From assembly GCF_001580365.1 (NCBI RefSeq), contig NZ_CP014480.1, positions 1,179,008-1,243,007 of the forward strand: a stretch of DNA of 64,000 nt, read 5' to 3'. This stretch comes from Kocuria turfanensis (GTDB lineage Bacteria > Actinomycetota > Actinomycetes > Actinomycetales > Micrococcaceae). The notes below the pieces were generated by a model. It ran no database searches. It worked only from the letters and a program-made list of their open reading frames with translations, and had not been told where the DNA came from. Of the stretch, positions 1-15,843 are shown piece by piece (the stretch's first letter is position 1; each line of letters begins with the position of its first letter). Position numbers and translations under genes: made by a program.

Positions 1-5704
<5,704 letters not shown>

Positions 5705-5803
5705 GGGCATCTCCTGGGAACACCGTGCCGCCGAGGGGCGCGGGCAGTGGTCGGATGGGACCCCCGCACTCTACCGGAGGCGGCCGGGCACGGGCGGCAA
5801 CGG

Positions 5804-5843
5804 CCGACGGACCCGCCCCGCGCGGGCGGGACGGGTCCGTCGG
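5804..5843 (-). terminator. groEL terminator hairpin
   Basis: Perfect 12-bp inverted repeat (CCGACGGACCCG, 5804-5815; complement 5832-5843) with a GC-rich loop, 15 nt after the groEL stop and before the acyltransferase genes. No T-tract follows. Confidence 0.7.
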
Positions 5844-5857
5844 ACGGGCGGCGCGGG

Positions 5858-7578
<1,721 letters not shown>

Positions 7579-7602
7579 AGGACTGCGCGGTCTGCGCGGG
7601 GT

Positions 7603-7899
7603 CTACTTCTCGACGACGGCGAGGACGTCGCGGGCCGGGAGCACCAGGTACTCCTCGCCGTTGTACTTGACCTCGGTCCCGCCGTACTTGGAGAAGATCA
7701 CGACGTCGCCCTCCTTGACGTCGACCGGGATGCGGTTGCCGGAGTCGTCGACACGGCCGGGGCCCACGGCCAGGACCTTGCCCTCCTGGGGCTTCTCCTT
7801 GGCGGTGTCCGGGATGACGAGGCCGGAAGCGGTGGTCTGCTCAGCGGCGAGCGGCTGAACGACGATGCGATCCTCGAGGGGCTTGATGGAGACCGACAC
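7603..7899 (-). CDS. groES: Co-chaperonin GroES
   Basis: 98-residue cap of the GroEL cage. The sequence opens with [14 protein letters not shown] and ends with the typical [12 protein letters not shown]; the mobile loop follows about residue 17. The GTG start at 7897-7899 has AGAAGGAGA just upstream; longer in-frame extensions lack a ribosome site and family similarity. First gene of groES-groEL1, controlled by HrcA through two CIRCE elements and read from the promoter at 8051-8079. Confidence 0.97.
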   Translation of the reverse strand: MSVSIKPLEDRIVVQPLAAEQTTASGLVIPDTAKEKPQEGKVLAVGPGRVDDSGNRIPVDVKEGDVVIFSKYGGTEVKYNGEEYLVLPARDVLAVVEK

Positions 7900-8018
7900 G
7901 ATCTCTCCTTCTCTGTAGGCGTGGAAAGCGGTGGGCGACCGCGGGCAGGGCCCGCCGTCGTGCTTCGGGCCGGTTGGCGCACCAACCGTCGTCGCGGTGC
8001 CGATCGATCGCCTGGCCC

Positions 8019-8045
8019 TTAGCACCCTCACCCGGAGAGTGCCAA
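8019..8045 (-). promoter_or_regulatory. CIRCE operator 1 (HrcA site)
   Basis: TTAGCACCC, 9-nt spacer, GAGTGCCAA: close to the CIRCE consensus TTAGCACTC-N9-GAGTGCTAA. It lies just downstream of the groES -10, in the expected position for repression by HrcA, released on heat shock. Confidence 0.9.
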
Positions 8046-8050
8046 GGCCG

Positions 8051-8079
8051 ACTATAGGAGTCGCCTAGCAGTCGGTCAA
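8051..8079 (-). promoter_or_regulatory. groESL promoter
   Basis: On the minus strand, TTGACC (8074-8079), a 17-nt spacer and TATAGT (8051-8056): a near-consensus housekeeping sigma promoter directed at groES. Confidence 0.85.
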
Positions 8080-8091
8080 GGCGAGTGCCAG
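8065..8091 (-). promoter_or_regulatory. CIRCE-like operator 2, overlapping the -35
   Basis: CTAGCAGTC, 9-nt spacer, GAGTGCCAG. It has the same 9-9-9 layout as CIRCE with a few mismatches and covers the -35 TTGACC. Paired CIRCE elements are known at groESL operons of other actinobacteria. Confidence 0.7.
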
Positions 8092-8152
8092 CGCGGCGGA
8101 GCGGCCGATCCGCGTGCGGCCGAATTAGGGCACGCCGGTATTGCCCAATGAT

Positions 8153-8181
8153 TTGCCTCCCCCGCCCGCGCCCTCTAGGTT
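8153..8181 (+). promoter_or_regulatory. Promoter of the iron-siderophore operon
   Basis: TTGCCT (8153-8158), 17-nt spacer, TAGGTT (8176-8181), followed directly by the iron box. Direction and position fit the operon starting at 8341. Confidence 0.6.
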
Positions 8182-8187
8182 GAGCGG

Positions 8188-8206
8188 TAAGGCAAGCCTT
8201 ACCTCG
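8188..8206 (+). promoter_or_regulatory. Iron box (DtxR/IdeR operator)
   Basis: TAAGGCAAGCCTTACCTCG matches 13 of 19 positions of the classical DtxR consensus, and its core lies in the 18-nt element GGTAAGGC-AA-GCCTTACC (8186-8203). It starts 7 nt after the -10, so iron-loaded DtxR/IdeR would block transcription of the siderophore importer when iron is plentiful. Confidence 0.8.
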
Positions 8207-8340
8207 GCCGAGAACCGGTGCCGCCCCCGACGTCCCGTGCACCCGCACCGGGGCGTCGCCCCGTGCGGAGCCCCGCCGTGCGCCCCGCCGGGGGCGGCGC
8301 GACGGGGCTCCGCAGCCGAATCCGCGCACGAAGGAACACC

Positions 8341-9342
8341 ATGAACCGCACCCAGTACCCGGCCGCCCTCCTGGCCGCCGTCAGCGCCCTCGCCCTCACC
8401 GCCTGCGGTGGAGCACAGGGCAGCGAGACCGCGTCCACGGAGTCCTCCGCCGCCTCCACGGCCACGGCCGCGGTCGAGGTCGAGGACAACCACGGCACGC
8501 AGACCGTCGCCGCCCCGCCGTCCACCGTGGTCGCCACCGACAACCGCACCTTCGAGACGCTGGCCGACTGGGACGTCCGGCTGGCGGCCGCCCCGCGCGC
8601 CCTCATGCCGGACACCATCGCCTACGCCGACGACGAGTCCGTCACCGACATCGGCAACCACCGCGAGCCCGACCTCGAGGCCGTCGTCGCGGCGGACCCC
8701 GACCTCATCGTCAACGGTCAGCGCTTCGCGGACTACCGCGAGGACTTCGCCGACCTCGTGCCGGACGCCACCGTCGTGGAGCTCGACCCGCGGGAGGACC
8801 AGCCCCTCGACGAGGAGCTGAAGCGGCAGACCTCGGTGCTGGGCGAGATCTTCGACCGCACCGCGGAGGCCGAGGAGATCAACGGCGCCTTCGACGAGGC
8901 GATGCAGCGCGTCGTCGAGGGGTACCGGCCCGGCGACACGGTCATGGCGGTCACCGTCTCCGGCGGCGAGATCGGCTACGTCGCCCCGGGTGTGGGCCGG
9001 ACCCTGGGCCCGCTGTTCGAGATCTTCGACTTCGCACCGGCCCTCGAGGTCGAGGGCGCCAGCGACGACCACCAGGGCGACGACATCTCGGTCGAGGCGA
9101 TCGCGGACTCGAACCCCGACTGGATCCTGGTGATGGACCGCGACGCGGCGATCGCCGCCGACGACGCGGAGTTCACCCCGGCGCAGGAGGTCCTCGAGAA
9201 CGCCGAGGCGCTGCAGGACGTCACCGCGGTGCGGGAGGACCACGTGGTCTACATGCCCAAGGACACCTACACCAACGAGGGCATCCAGACCTACACGGAG
9301 TTCTTCAACACCCTCGCCGACGCCATGGGCGAGCAGGACTGA
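8341..9342 (+). CDS. Ferric-siderophore ABC transporter, substrate-binding lipoprotein
   Basis: 333 residues. A lipoprotein signal peptide ends in the lipobox LTAC (about residues 18-21), so it is anchored to the outer face of the membrane. A Ser/Ala/Thr-rich linker leads into a helical-backbone metal-receptor fold that captures Fe(III)-siderophore. Together with the permeases and ATPase it resembles the YclQ/FatB/CeuA group, whose known ligands are petrobactin and other catecholates; the true ligand is not provable from sequence. ATG at 8341 follows AAGGA; the open frame extends upstream without a start site of its own. First gene of a four-gene operon behind an iron box. Confidence 0.9.
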   Translation: MNRTQYPAALLAAVSALALTACGGAQGSETASTESSAASTATAAVEVEDNHGTQTVAAPPSTVVATDNRTFETLADWDVRLAAAPRALMPDTIAYADDESVTDIGNHREPDLEAVVAADPDLIVNGQRFADYREDFADLVPDATVVELDPREDQPLDEELKRQTSVLGEIFDRTAEAEEINGAFDEAMQRVVEGYRPGDTVMAVTVSGGEIGYVAPGVGRTLGPLFEIFDFAPALEVEGASDDHQGDDISVEAIADSNPDWILVMDRDAAIAADDAEFTPAQEVLENAEALQDVTAVREDHVVYMPKDTYTNEGIQTYTEFFNTLADAMGEQD

Positions 9343-9432
9343 CCCGTCGTGCGGACGACGGTGGCGGGGCCTGCGACAGCGGGCACCACCACCGTCCCGC
9401 GCCGGGCACGAGGCCGGAGGAGAGGCTCCCCC

Positions 9433-10425
9433 ATGACGACGACCACACCGCGACCCCGGAGCCGCACGGGCGGCAAGGGCGCACTGTTCGACCGGAAGCT
9501 GCTCGCCGGTGCGCTCGGGGTCCTGGCGCTGCTGGCCGCCTCCCTCCTCACGGGGGTCTACGACGTCTTCGGCGCCGAGGGCGGCGGCGCGATGTTCGCG
9601 ATCACGCGGATCCCCCGCACCGTCGCCCTGGTGCTCGCCGGTGCGGCCATGGCGATGTCCGGGCTGGTGATGCAGCTGCTCACGCAGAACCGGTTCGTGG
9701 AGCCCACCACGACGGGCACCACCGAGTGGGCGGGGCTCGGGCTGCTCGTCGTCACGCTGCTGGTGCCCACCGCGAGCCTCCTCACCCGGATGACCGGGGC
9801 CGTGGCGGCGGCCTTCGTCGGGACCATGATCTTCTTCCTCTTCCTGCGCCGGGTGTCCCTGCGCTCCTCCCTCATCGTCCCCATCGTCGGGATCATGCTG
9901 GGCGCGGTGGTCGGCTCCGCCTCGACGTTCCTGGCGCTGCAGACCGACATGCTGCAGAACCTGGGGGTCTGGTTCGCCGGCAGCTTCACCTCGGTGCTGC
10001 GCGGCCAGTACGAGGTGCTGTGGATCGTGCTGCTGGTCGGCGTCGCGGTCTTCCTCGTGGCGGACCGGCTCACCGTCGCCGGGCTCGGTGAGGACGTCGC
10101 CACCAACGTCGGGCTGAACTACCACCGGACCGTCCTGCTCGGCACCGGGCTGATCGCGGTGGCCACCGGCGTCGTGACCGTCGTCGTCGGCAACCTGCCG
10201 TTCCTGGGCCTCATCGTCCCCAACATCGTCTCGATGGTCCGCGGCGACGACCTGCGCAGCAACCTGCCGTGGGTGTGCCTGCTGGGCATCGCCATCGTGA
10301 CGGTGTGCGACCTGATCGGGAGGATCGTCATCATGCCGTTCGAGATCCCGGTGTCGGTGATCCTCGGGATCGTCGGCGCCGTCGTGTTCGTCCACCTGCT
10401 CCTGAGGCAGCGTCGACGTGTCTGA
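9433..10425 (+). CDS. Ferric-siderophore ABC transporter permease 1 (YclN/FatD-like)
   Basis: 330-residue FecCD-family inner-membrane permease with about nine hydrophobic segments. GLIVPNIVSMVRGDD near the C-terminus is the cytoplasmic coupling segment that contacts the ATPase and resembles that of YclN-type permeases. ATG at 9433 is chosen because GGAGGAGAGG precedes it; an upstream GTG at 9349 would add an Arg-rich tail of 28 residues and has no clear ribosome site. Its end overlaps the next permease gene by 8 nt. Confidence 0.92.
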   Translation: MTTTTPRPRSRTGGKGALFDRKLLAGALGVLALLAASLLTGVYDVFGAEGGGAMFAITRIPRTVALVLAGAAMAMSGLVMQLLTQNRFVEPTTTGTTEWAGLGLLVVTLLVPTASLLTRMTGAVAAAFVGTMIFFLFLRRVSLRSSLIVPIVGIMLGAVVGSASTFLALQTDMLQNLGVWFAGSFTSVLRGQYEVLWIVLLVGVAVFLVADRLTVAGLGEDVATNVGLNYHRTVLLGTGLIAVATGVVTVVVGNLPFLGLIVPNIVSMVRGDDLRSNLPWVCLLGIAIVTVCDLIGRIVIMPFEIPVSVILGIVGAVVFVHLLLRQRRRV

Positions 10426-11479
10426 CGCCGTGCTCGCGACCCCGACCGCCCCGGCGGCACCGCCGGCGCCCGGCGCCCGGCGCGGCACCGGCCCCTTCCC
10501 CACGCCGCGGGCCCGGCGGCGGTACTGGACCGTCGTGGCCGTGCTGGCCCTCGCCTCGGCGGGCTTCGCCTTCGGCCTGCTCGCCTGGGACAACCCGATG
10601 CCGGTGGGCTCGGACGGCTTCTGGCGGATCGCGGAGCGCCGGGCCACCGGCGTCGTCATCATGGCGGTCGTGGCCTTCTGCCAGGCGATGGCCACCGTGA
10701 GCTTCCAGACGGCCACGACCAACCGCATCATCACCCCGTCGATCATGGGCTTCGAGTCCCTCTACGTGGCGATCCAGACCTCCACGGTCTACTTCCTGGG
10801 CGCCGCCGGGATCCTCGTCCTGCAGGGCGTGCCGCAGTTCCTCCTGCAGGTCGCCCTCATGGTGGCCCTGTCCCTCGCCCTCTACGGGTGGCTGCTCTCC
10901 GGCCGGTACGGGAACCTGCACGTCATGCTGCTCGTGGGCATCATCGTCGGCGGAGGGCTCGGCTCGGTCTCGACGTTCATGCAGCGCCTGCTCTCCCCCA
11001 GCGACTTCGACGTGCTCTCCGCCCGGCTGTTCGGCTCCGTGACGAACGCCCACGCCGACTACCTGCCCGTGGCCGTCCCGCTGTGCCTGCTGGCCGGCGG
11101 CCTGCTGTGGTCCGGCTCCCGCCGGCTCGACGTGCTCGCCCTCGGGCGGGAGGCCAGCCTGAACCTCGGGGTGCGGCACCGCGCCGAGGTCATGCGCACG
11201 CTCTTCCTCGTCTCCGTCCTCATGGCGGTCTCCACCGCGCTGGTGGGCCCGATGACGTTCCTGGGCTTCCTGGTGGCGACCCTCGCCTACCAGTTCGCCG
11301 ACACGTACGACCACCGCCGGGTCTTCCCGGTGGCGGTCCTCACCGGCTTCCTCGTCCTCACCGGCGCCTACTTCGTGCTCCACCACGTCTTCTACGCCCA
11401 GGGCGTGGTCTCGATCATCATCGAGCTCGTCGGCGGCTCCGTCTTCCTCTACGTCATCCTCCGAAAGGGCCGGCTGTGA
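10418..11479 (+). CDS. Ferric-siderophore ABC transporter permease 2 (YclO/FatC-like)
   Basis: 353-residue FecCD-family permease, partner of the preceding one in a heterodimeric channel. A Pro/Ala-rich cytoplasmic N-terminus of ~35 residues precedes the membrane segments. The coupling segment FLGFLVATLAYQFADTYDHR is typical of the YclO side. The GTG start lies inside the end of the previous gene (8-nt overlap), and the stop overlaps the ATPase start by 4 nt, so translation is coupled through the operon. Confidence 0.92.
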   Translation: MSDAVLATPTAPAAPPAPGARRGTGPFPTPRARRRYWTVVAVLALASAGFAFGLLAWDNPMPVGSDGFWRIAERRATGVVIMAVVAFCQAMATVSFQTATTNRIITPSIMGFESLYVAIQTSTVYFLGAAGILVLQGVPQFLLQVALMVALSLALYGWLLSGRYGNLHVMLLVGIIVGGGLGSVSTFMQRLLSPSDFDVLSARLFGSVTNAHADYLPVAVPLCLLAGGLLWSGSRRLDVLALGREASLNLGVRHRAEVMRTLFLVSVLMAVSTALVGPMTFLGFLVATLAYQFADTYDHRRVFPVAVLTGFLVLTGAYFVLHHVFYAQGVVSIIIELVGGSVFLYVILRKGRL

Positions 11480-12231
11480 TCACCCTCACCAACGTGCGCA
11501 AGGACTACGGGGGCGAGGTCACCATCGGCCCCGTGGACCTGGAGATCCCCTCGGGCGGGATGACCGCCCTGGTCGGCCCCAACGGCGCGGGCAAGTCCAC
11601 GCTCCTGACCATGATCGGGCGGCTGCTCGGCCTCGACGCCGGCACCATCGACATCGCCGGCTACGACGTGGCCCGCACGAAGTCCAAGGACCTCGCCCGG
11701 ATCGTGTCCGTCCTGCGCCAGGAGAACCACTACGTCACGCGGCTCACGGTGCGGCAGCTGGTCGGCTTCGGACGGTTCCCGCACAGCCACGGCCGGCTGA
11801 CCGCGCTGGACGAGGAGGTCGTCAGCACCTACATCGACTTCCTCGGGCTGCGGCCGCTGGAGCACCGCTACCTCGACCAGCTCTCGGGCGGACAGCGCCA
11901 GCGCGCCTACGTGGCCATGGTCCTGGCCCAGGAGACCGACCACGTGCTGCTGGACGAGCCCCTGAACAACCTGGACATGCGCCACGCCGTGTCGATGATG
12001 CAGCACCTGCGGCGGGCCTGCGACGAGATGGGCCGCACCATCCTCATCGTCCTGCACGACGTCAACTTCGCCAGCCACTACGCCGACCGGATCTGCGCCG
12101 TGAAGGACGGCCGGGTCGCCGAGTTCGGCGAGCCGCGGGAGATCATGGACGACGCCGTCCTCAGCCGCGTCTTCGAGACCCCGGTGACCGTCATCGACGG
12201 CCCGCGGGGCCGGCTCGCCGCGTTCTACTGA
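11476..12231 (+). CDS. Ferric-siderophore ABC transporter ATPase (YclP-like)
   Basis: 251 residues. Walker A GPNGAGKST (34-42), signature LSGGQRQR starting near residue 136 and Walker B HVLLDEP (about 156-162) are all intact, followed by the switch His in VLHDVNF. The segment RQENHYVTRLTVRQLVGFGRFP is characteristic of the YclP/FatE type importers rather than FepC. It powers import of the ferric-siderophore bound by the lipoprotein. GTG at 11476 overlaps the permease stop. No siderophore synthesis gene lies nearby, so the siderophore may be foreign or made elsewhere. Confidence 0.95.
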   Translation: MITLTNVRKDYGGEVTIGPVDLEIPSGGMTALVGPNGAGKSTLLTMIGRLLGLDAGTIDIAGYDVARTKSKDLARIVSVLRQENHYVTRLTVRQLVGFGRFPHSHGRLTALDEEVVSTYIDFLGLRPLEHRYLDQLSGGQRQRAYVAMVLAQETDHVLLDEPLNNLDMRHAVSMMQHLRRACDEMGRTILIVLHDVNFASHYADRICAVKDGRVAEFGEPREIMDDAVLSRVFETPVTVIDGPRGRLAAFY

Positions 12232-12273
12232 CCGCCCGGCGCCCGGGCGCACCGGGCCGGGGCCGGGGCCGGA

Positions 12274-12279
12274 TAGGGT
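12274..12279 (+). promoter_or_regulatory. Leaderless-type -10 of the THUMP-like methyltransferase
   Basis: TAGGGT, then 6 nt, then the ATG at 12286. This spacing puts transcription start at or next to the start codon. No Shine-Dalgarno sequence is present. Confidence 0.6.
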
Positions 12280-12285
12280 GGCCCC

Positions 12286-13557
12286 ATGCGCGACGAGGCC
12301 ACCGACATCGCACCCCTGCTCACGGACGAGGGGCGCCGGCTGCTCGCGGAGACCGGCCCCTACGACGCCGACGACGCGCTCGCGGCGGCGACCCGGCTGC
12401 GGGCCCGGGGGCACGACGCCGAGCTCGTCGCCGCGGTGCTCACCCAGGCGAGGCTGCGCACGCGGGCGCGCGCCAAGTTCGGGGACTTCGCCGAGCAGAT
12501 GCTGTTCACCCGGGCCGGCCTCGAGCAGGCCACCCGGCTGCGCGTGGCCGTCCTGCACGCCCGCCGCTTCGCCGACGCCGGGCTCGCCCACGTGGCCGAC
12601 CTCGGCTGCGGCATCGGCGCCGACGCCCTCGCCCTGGCCTCCCTGGACCGGCGGGTCACCGCGGTGGAGCTGGACGAGACCACGGCGGCCGTGGCCCTGC
12701 TCAACCTCCGCCCCTTCCCCGAGGCCACGGTGCTGCACGGGGACGCCGCCTCCCTGGACCTCGACGCGCTCCCCGGCGGGCCGCCGGACGGGGTGTGGCT
12801 GGACCCGGCCCGGCGCGAGACGTCGTCGTCCGGGACCCGCCGGATCTTCGACCCCGAGGCGTTCTCCCCGCCGCTGTCCTTCGTCGAGGCGCTCGCCGCG
12901 CGGGGGCTGCCCGTGGGCGTGAAGCTGGGCCCCGGCATCCCCCACGAGGCGGTGCCGGCCGGGTGCGAGGCGCAGTGGGTCTCCGACCGCGGGGACGTGG
13001 TCGAGGCCGTGCTGTGGTTTAACGCCGTGGCCCGGCCCGGGGTCCGGCGGGCGGCCCTCGTGCTCTCCGAGCACGGGTCCACGGAGCTCACCAGCCCGGA
13101 GGACCTCGACCCCGCCCACGCGGACGCGGTGGTGGGCCCGGTGGGGTCGTACCTGTACGAGCCGGACGGCGCGGTGATCCGCGCGGGCCTCGTCACCGAC
13201 CTCGCCCGCCGGCTGGGCGCGCGGCTGATCCACCCGCGGATCGCCTACCTGAGCTCCGACGAGCTGGTCCGCACGCCGCTGGCCCGCGCCTACCGGGTGC
13301 GGGAGGTGCTCCCGCACACCGTCAAGGTGCTCAAGCGGTGGGTGCGGGAGCACGAGGTGGGCACCCTCGAGATCAAGAAGCGGGGCACCGACGTCACCCC
13401 CGAGCAGCTGCGCCGCCAGCTCGCGCCGAAGGGACCCGGCCGGGCCACCCTCGTGCTCACCCGCACGGGCCCGGCGTCCGCCCCGGACGGCGGGCCGGGG
13501 ACCGGGGCCGGCGCCGGGGAGCGGCGCGTCGTGCTCGTCGTCGAAACCGTAGACTGA
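12286..13557 (+). CDS. Class I SAM-dependent methyltransferase with C-terminal THUMP-like domain
   Basis: 423 residues. The SAM-binding motif VADLGCGIGADALALA starts near residue 103; WLDPARR near residue 170 is the second family hallmark. The C-terminal ~100 residues (KVLKRWVREHEVGTLEIKKRG...) resemble the THUMP-like domain of this actinobacterial family, so an RNA substrate is likely, but the methylated base is unknown. A Gly/Ala-rich low-complexity stretch near residues 395-412 interrupts the last strand. It seems to be transcribed alone from the -10 at 12274 as a leaderless message. Confidence 0.82.
   Translation: MRDEATDIAPLLTDEGRRLLAETGPYDADDALAAATRLRARGHDAELVAAVLTQARLRTRARAKFGDFAEQMLFTRAGLEQATRLRVAVLHARRFADAGLAHVADLGCGIGADALALASLDRRVTAVELDETTAAVALLNLRPFPEATVLHGDAASLDLDALPGGPPDGVWLDPARRETSSSGTRRIFDPEAFSPPLSFVEALAARGLPVGVKLGPGIPHEAVPAGCEAQWVSDRGDVVEAVLWFNAVARPGVRRAALVLSEHGSTELTSPEDLDPAHADAVVGPVGSYLYEPDGAVIRAGLVTDLARRLGARLIHPRIAYLSSDELVRTPLARAYRVREVLPHTVKVLKRWVREHEVGTLEIKKRGTDVTPEQLRRQLAPKGPGRATLVLTRTGPASAPDGGPGTGAGAGERRVVLVVETVD
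13550..13555 (+). promoter_or_regulatory. Possible -10 of the YbdK-like ligase
   Basis: TAGACT overlaps the last codons of the methyltransferase gene and lies ~95 nt before the GTG at 13651. The same hexamer serves as likely -10 of coaA, ino1 and secY in this window. No -35 is apparent. Confidence 0.35.
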
Positions 13558-13650
13558 GGGCTCCGCGGGCGAAAGGGCCCGCACCCGACCGGGCGATCCG
13601 GCCCGCACCCCGCGGGCCGACGCGCCCGCAGAGCACGGAGGACCTGCCGC

Positions 13651-14796
13651 GTGGAGATCTCGTTCGCCCGCTCCGACCAGTCGACGCTGGGCGTCGAGTG
13701 GGAAATCGCCCTGGTGGACGGCACCACGGGCGATCTCGTGCCCCGCGGCCGGGAGACGTTCGAGGCGGTCCTGGAGGCCCACCCCGAGTGGGGCACCGAC
13801 GGCGACCACCCGCAGCTCACCGGGGAGTTCCTGCTCAACACCGTCGAGATGGTCACCGGGGTGTGCCGTGACGTCGCCCACTCCACCGAGCAGCTGGCGG
13901 CCATGATGGACGAGATCCGCAGGGTCACCGACCCGCAGGGCCTCGAGATCTTCGCCGCCGGCACCCACCCCTTCGCGCGCTGGCAGGACCAGCAGGTCAC
14001 CGACAAGCAGCGCTACCACAAGCTGGTGGAGCGGACCCAGTACTGGGGCCGGCAGATGGTCATCTACGGGGTGCACGTGCACGTGGGCCTGGACGCGCGG
14101 GCCAAGGCCCTGCCGGTGCTCGACGGGCTGCTGACCTACTACCCGCACCTGCTGGCCCTGTCCTCCAACTCTCCCTTCTGGGCCGGGGAGGACACCGGCT
14201 ACGCGTCCCAGCGCTCCATGATCTTCCAGCAGCTCTCCACCGCCGGGCTGCCCTACCACTTCCCCTCCTGGGACGCCTACGAGCAGTGCATCGAGGACAT
14301 GGTCTCCACCGGGATCATCGAGGAGCTCAGCGAGGCGCGCTGGGACGTGCGCCCCGTGCCGCGGCTGGGCACGGACGAGGTGCGGTTCTGCGACGGGCTC
14401 TCGACCCTGTGGGAGGTCGGGGCGCTCACCGCCCTCACCCAGTGCCTCGCCGAGTCCCTGTCCCGCGACGTCGAGGCCGGCCGGGAGCCCGCCCGGCTGC
14501 GGCCGTGGCACATCCAGGAGAACAAGTGGCGGGCCGCCCGCTACGGCCTGGACGCCGAGGTGATCACCGGCCCGCACAACACCGAGCGGGACCTGCGCGA
14601 GGACCTGATCGGCCTGCTCGACCGGCTCGAGCCCGTCGCCGCGCGGCTGGGCTGCGCGCAGGAGCTCTCCGACGTGGAGCGGATCCTGCGGGAGGGCGCC
14701 GGCTACCAGCGCCAGCGGGCCGTGGCCCGCGCCCACGGGGGCGACCTGCGCGCCGTCGCCCTCGACATCGTGCGCCGCACCCGCGAGAACGACTGA
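13651..14796 (+). CDS. ybdK: YbdK-type carboxylate-amine ligase (glutamate-cysteine ligase family 2)
   Basis: 381 residues, the usual length of the GCS2/YbdK family. The family start TLGVEWEIALVD carries the metal-binding Glu residues, and HVHVGL (about residue 145) and NKWRAARYG (about residue 290) are conserved. Members join an amino acid or amine to the gamma-carboxylate of glutamate; glutamate-cysteine ligase activity is annotated but often weak, and in a mycothiol producer glutathione is not expected, so the real substrate is open. GTG at 13651 has GGAGGA 8 nt upstream. Confidence 0.85.
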   Translation: MEISFARSDQSTLGVEWEIALVDGTTGDLVPRGRETFEAVLEAHPEWGTDGDHPQLTGEFLLNTVEMVTGVCRDVAHSTEQLAAMMDEIRRVTDPQGLEIFAAGTHPFARWQDQQVTDKQRYHKLVERTQYWGRQMVIYGVHVHVGLDARAKALPVLDGLLTYYPHLLALSSNSPFWAGEDTGYASQRSMIFQQLSTAGLPYHFPSWDAYEQCIEDMVSTGIIEELSEARWDVRPVPRLGTDEVRFCDGLSTLWEVGALTALTQCLAESLSRDVEAGREPARLRPWHIQENKWRAARYGLDAEVITGPHNTERDLREDLIGLLDRLEPVAARLGCAQELSDVERILREGAGYQRQRAVARAHGGDLRAVALDIVRRTREND

Positions 14797-14849
14797 CCGT
14801 CCCGTCCGGCCGAGCCCGCGCGGGCTCCCGTCCCCCACAGGTGGCAGAC

Positions 14850-15827
14850 ATGACCGAACCGACCCGACCGGGCAGCACCGTGCCGCAGGGCCCCGTCCTG
14901 CAGATCGGCGCCCTGCACCCCCTGGTGGAGGACACCCTCACCACCGAGTTCTCGGCGCTGCGCCTGCCCGCGGCACGCCGGGACCGGGAGGAGTTCCTGG
15001 ACCGGCACGCCGGGGAGGTGCGCGTGGCTGTGTGCTCCGGGCGCACCGGCGTGGACCGGGAGCTCATGGGCCGCCTGCCCCGCCTCGAGGCCGTCGTGCA
15101 CTTCGGCGTCGGCTACGACGGGACGGACGCCGCCGAGGCCGCCGCGCGCGGGATCCGGATGAGCAACACCCCCGACGTGCTCACCGACGCCGTGGCGGAC
15201 ACCGCGCTGGCCCTCTACCTCGACGTGCTGCGCCGGTTCTCCGCCGCCGACCGCTTCGTGCGCCGCGGGGAGTGGGAGACGACCGGCAACTACCCGCTGA
15301 CCGTGCACGCCTCCGGCCGCCGCGTCGGGATCCTCGGCCTCGGCCGGATCGGCCGGGCCGTGGCCCACCGCCTCACCGCGCTCGGCTGCGAGATCCACTA
15401 CCACAACCGGCGGCCGGTCCCCGGCGTCGGGCACCGCTACCACGGCTCCCCCGCGGAGCTCGCCGCGGCCGTCGACGCCCTGGTGGTCGCCGTGCCCGGC
15501 GGCCCGGACTCCGCGGCGCTGGTCGACGCCGCGGTCCTGGACGCCCTCGGCCCCCAGGGCTTCCTGGTCAACGTCGCCCGCGGCGCGGTCGTGGACGAGA
15601 CCGCGCTCGTCGCTGCCCTGGAGGAGGGCCGCCTGGCCGGGGCCGGTCTGGACGTGTACCGCGCCGAGCCGCACGTGCCGGCCGCGCTGCGCCGGCTCGA
15701 GAACGTGGTGCTGCTGCCGCACGTGGGCAGCGCCACGGTGCAGACGCGCCGGGCGATGGCCGAGCTGACCCTGCGCAACCTCCGCAGCTGGCTCGCCGAC
15801 GGCACCCTGGTCACGCCCGTGGCCTGA
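14850..15827 (+). CDS. D-isomer-specific 2-hydroxyacid dehydrogenase
   Basis: 325-residue NAD(P)-dependent oxidoreductase. The Rossmann motif GILGLGRIGRAVAHR starts near residue 154. The catalytic triad is visible as Arg in NVARGAVVDE, a downstream Glu and His in LLPHVGSAT. Such enzymes interconvert 2-oxo- and 2-hydroxyacids (glyoxylate, hydroxypyruvate or similar); the substrate cannot be told. It follows the ybdK-like gene by 53 nt on the same strand and converges on tsaD with only 16 nt between the stops. Confidence 0.88.
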   Translation: MTEPTRPGSTVPQGPVLQIGALHPLVEDTLTTEFSALRLPAARRDREEFLDRHAGEVRVAVCSGRTGVDRELMGRLPRLEAVVHFGVGYDGTDAAEAAARGIRMSNTPDVLTDAVADTALALYLDVLRRFSAADRFVRRGEWETTGNYPLTVHASGRRVGILGLGRIGRAVAHRLTALGCEIHYHNRRPVPGVGHRYHGSPAELAAAVDALVVAVPGGPDSAALVDAAVLDALGPQGFLVNVARGAVVDETALVAALEEGRLAGAGLDVYRAEPHVPAALRRLENVVLLPHVGSATVQTRRAMAELTLRNLRSWLADGTLVTPVA

Positions 15828-15843
15828 CCGGCCGCCGCCCGGC

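Larger units (their letters stand above)
7900..8340. other. Divergent control region between groES and the iron-uptake operon
   Basis: 441 bp without a gene. From left to right it holds the groES leader, the first CIRCE (8019-8045), the groES -10 and -35 (8051-8079) inside a second CIRCE-like element (8065-8091), then a plus-strand promoter (8153-8181) with an iron box (8188-8206) and a ~130-nt GC-rich leader before the lipoprotein gene. A possible hairpin GGGCA...TGCCC lies near 8128-8146. Confidence 0.75.

Noticed and set aside
14797..14849. Terminator after the YbdK-like gene
   Set aside because: The palindrome GAGCCCGCGCGGGCTC has no loop, and the next gene follows closely on the same strand.
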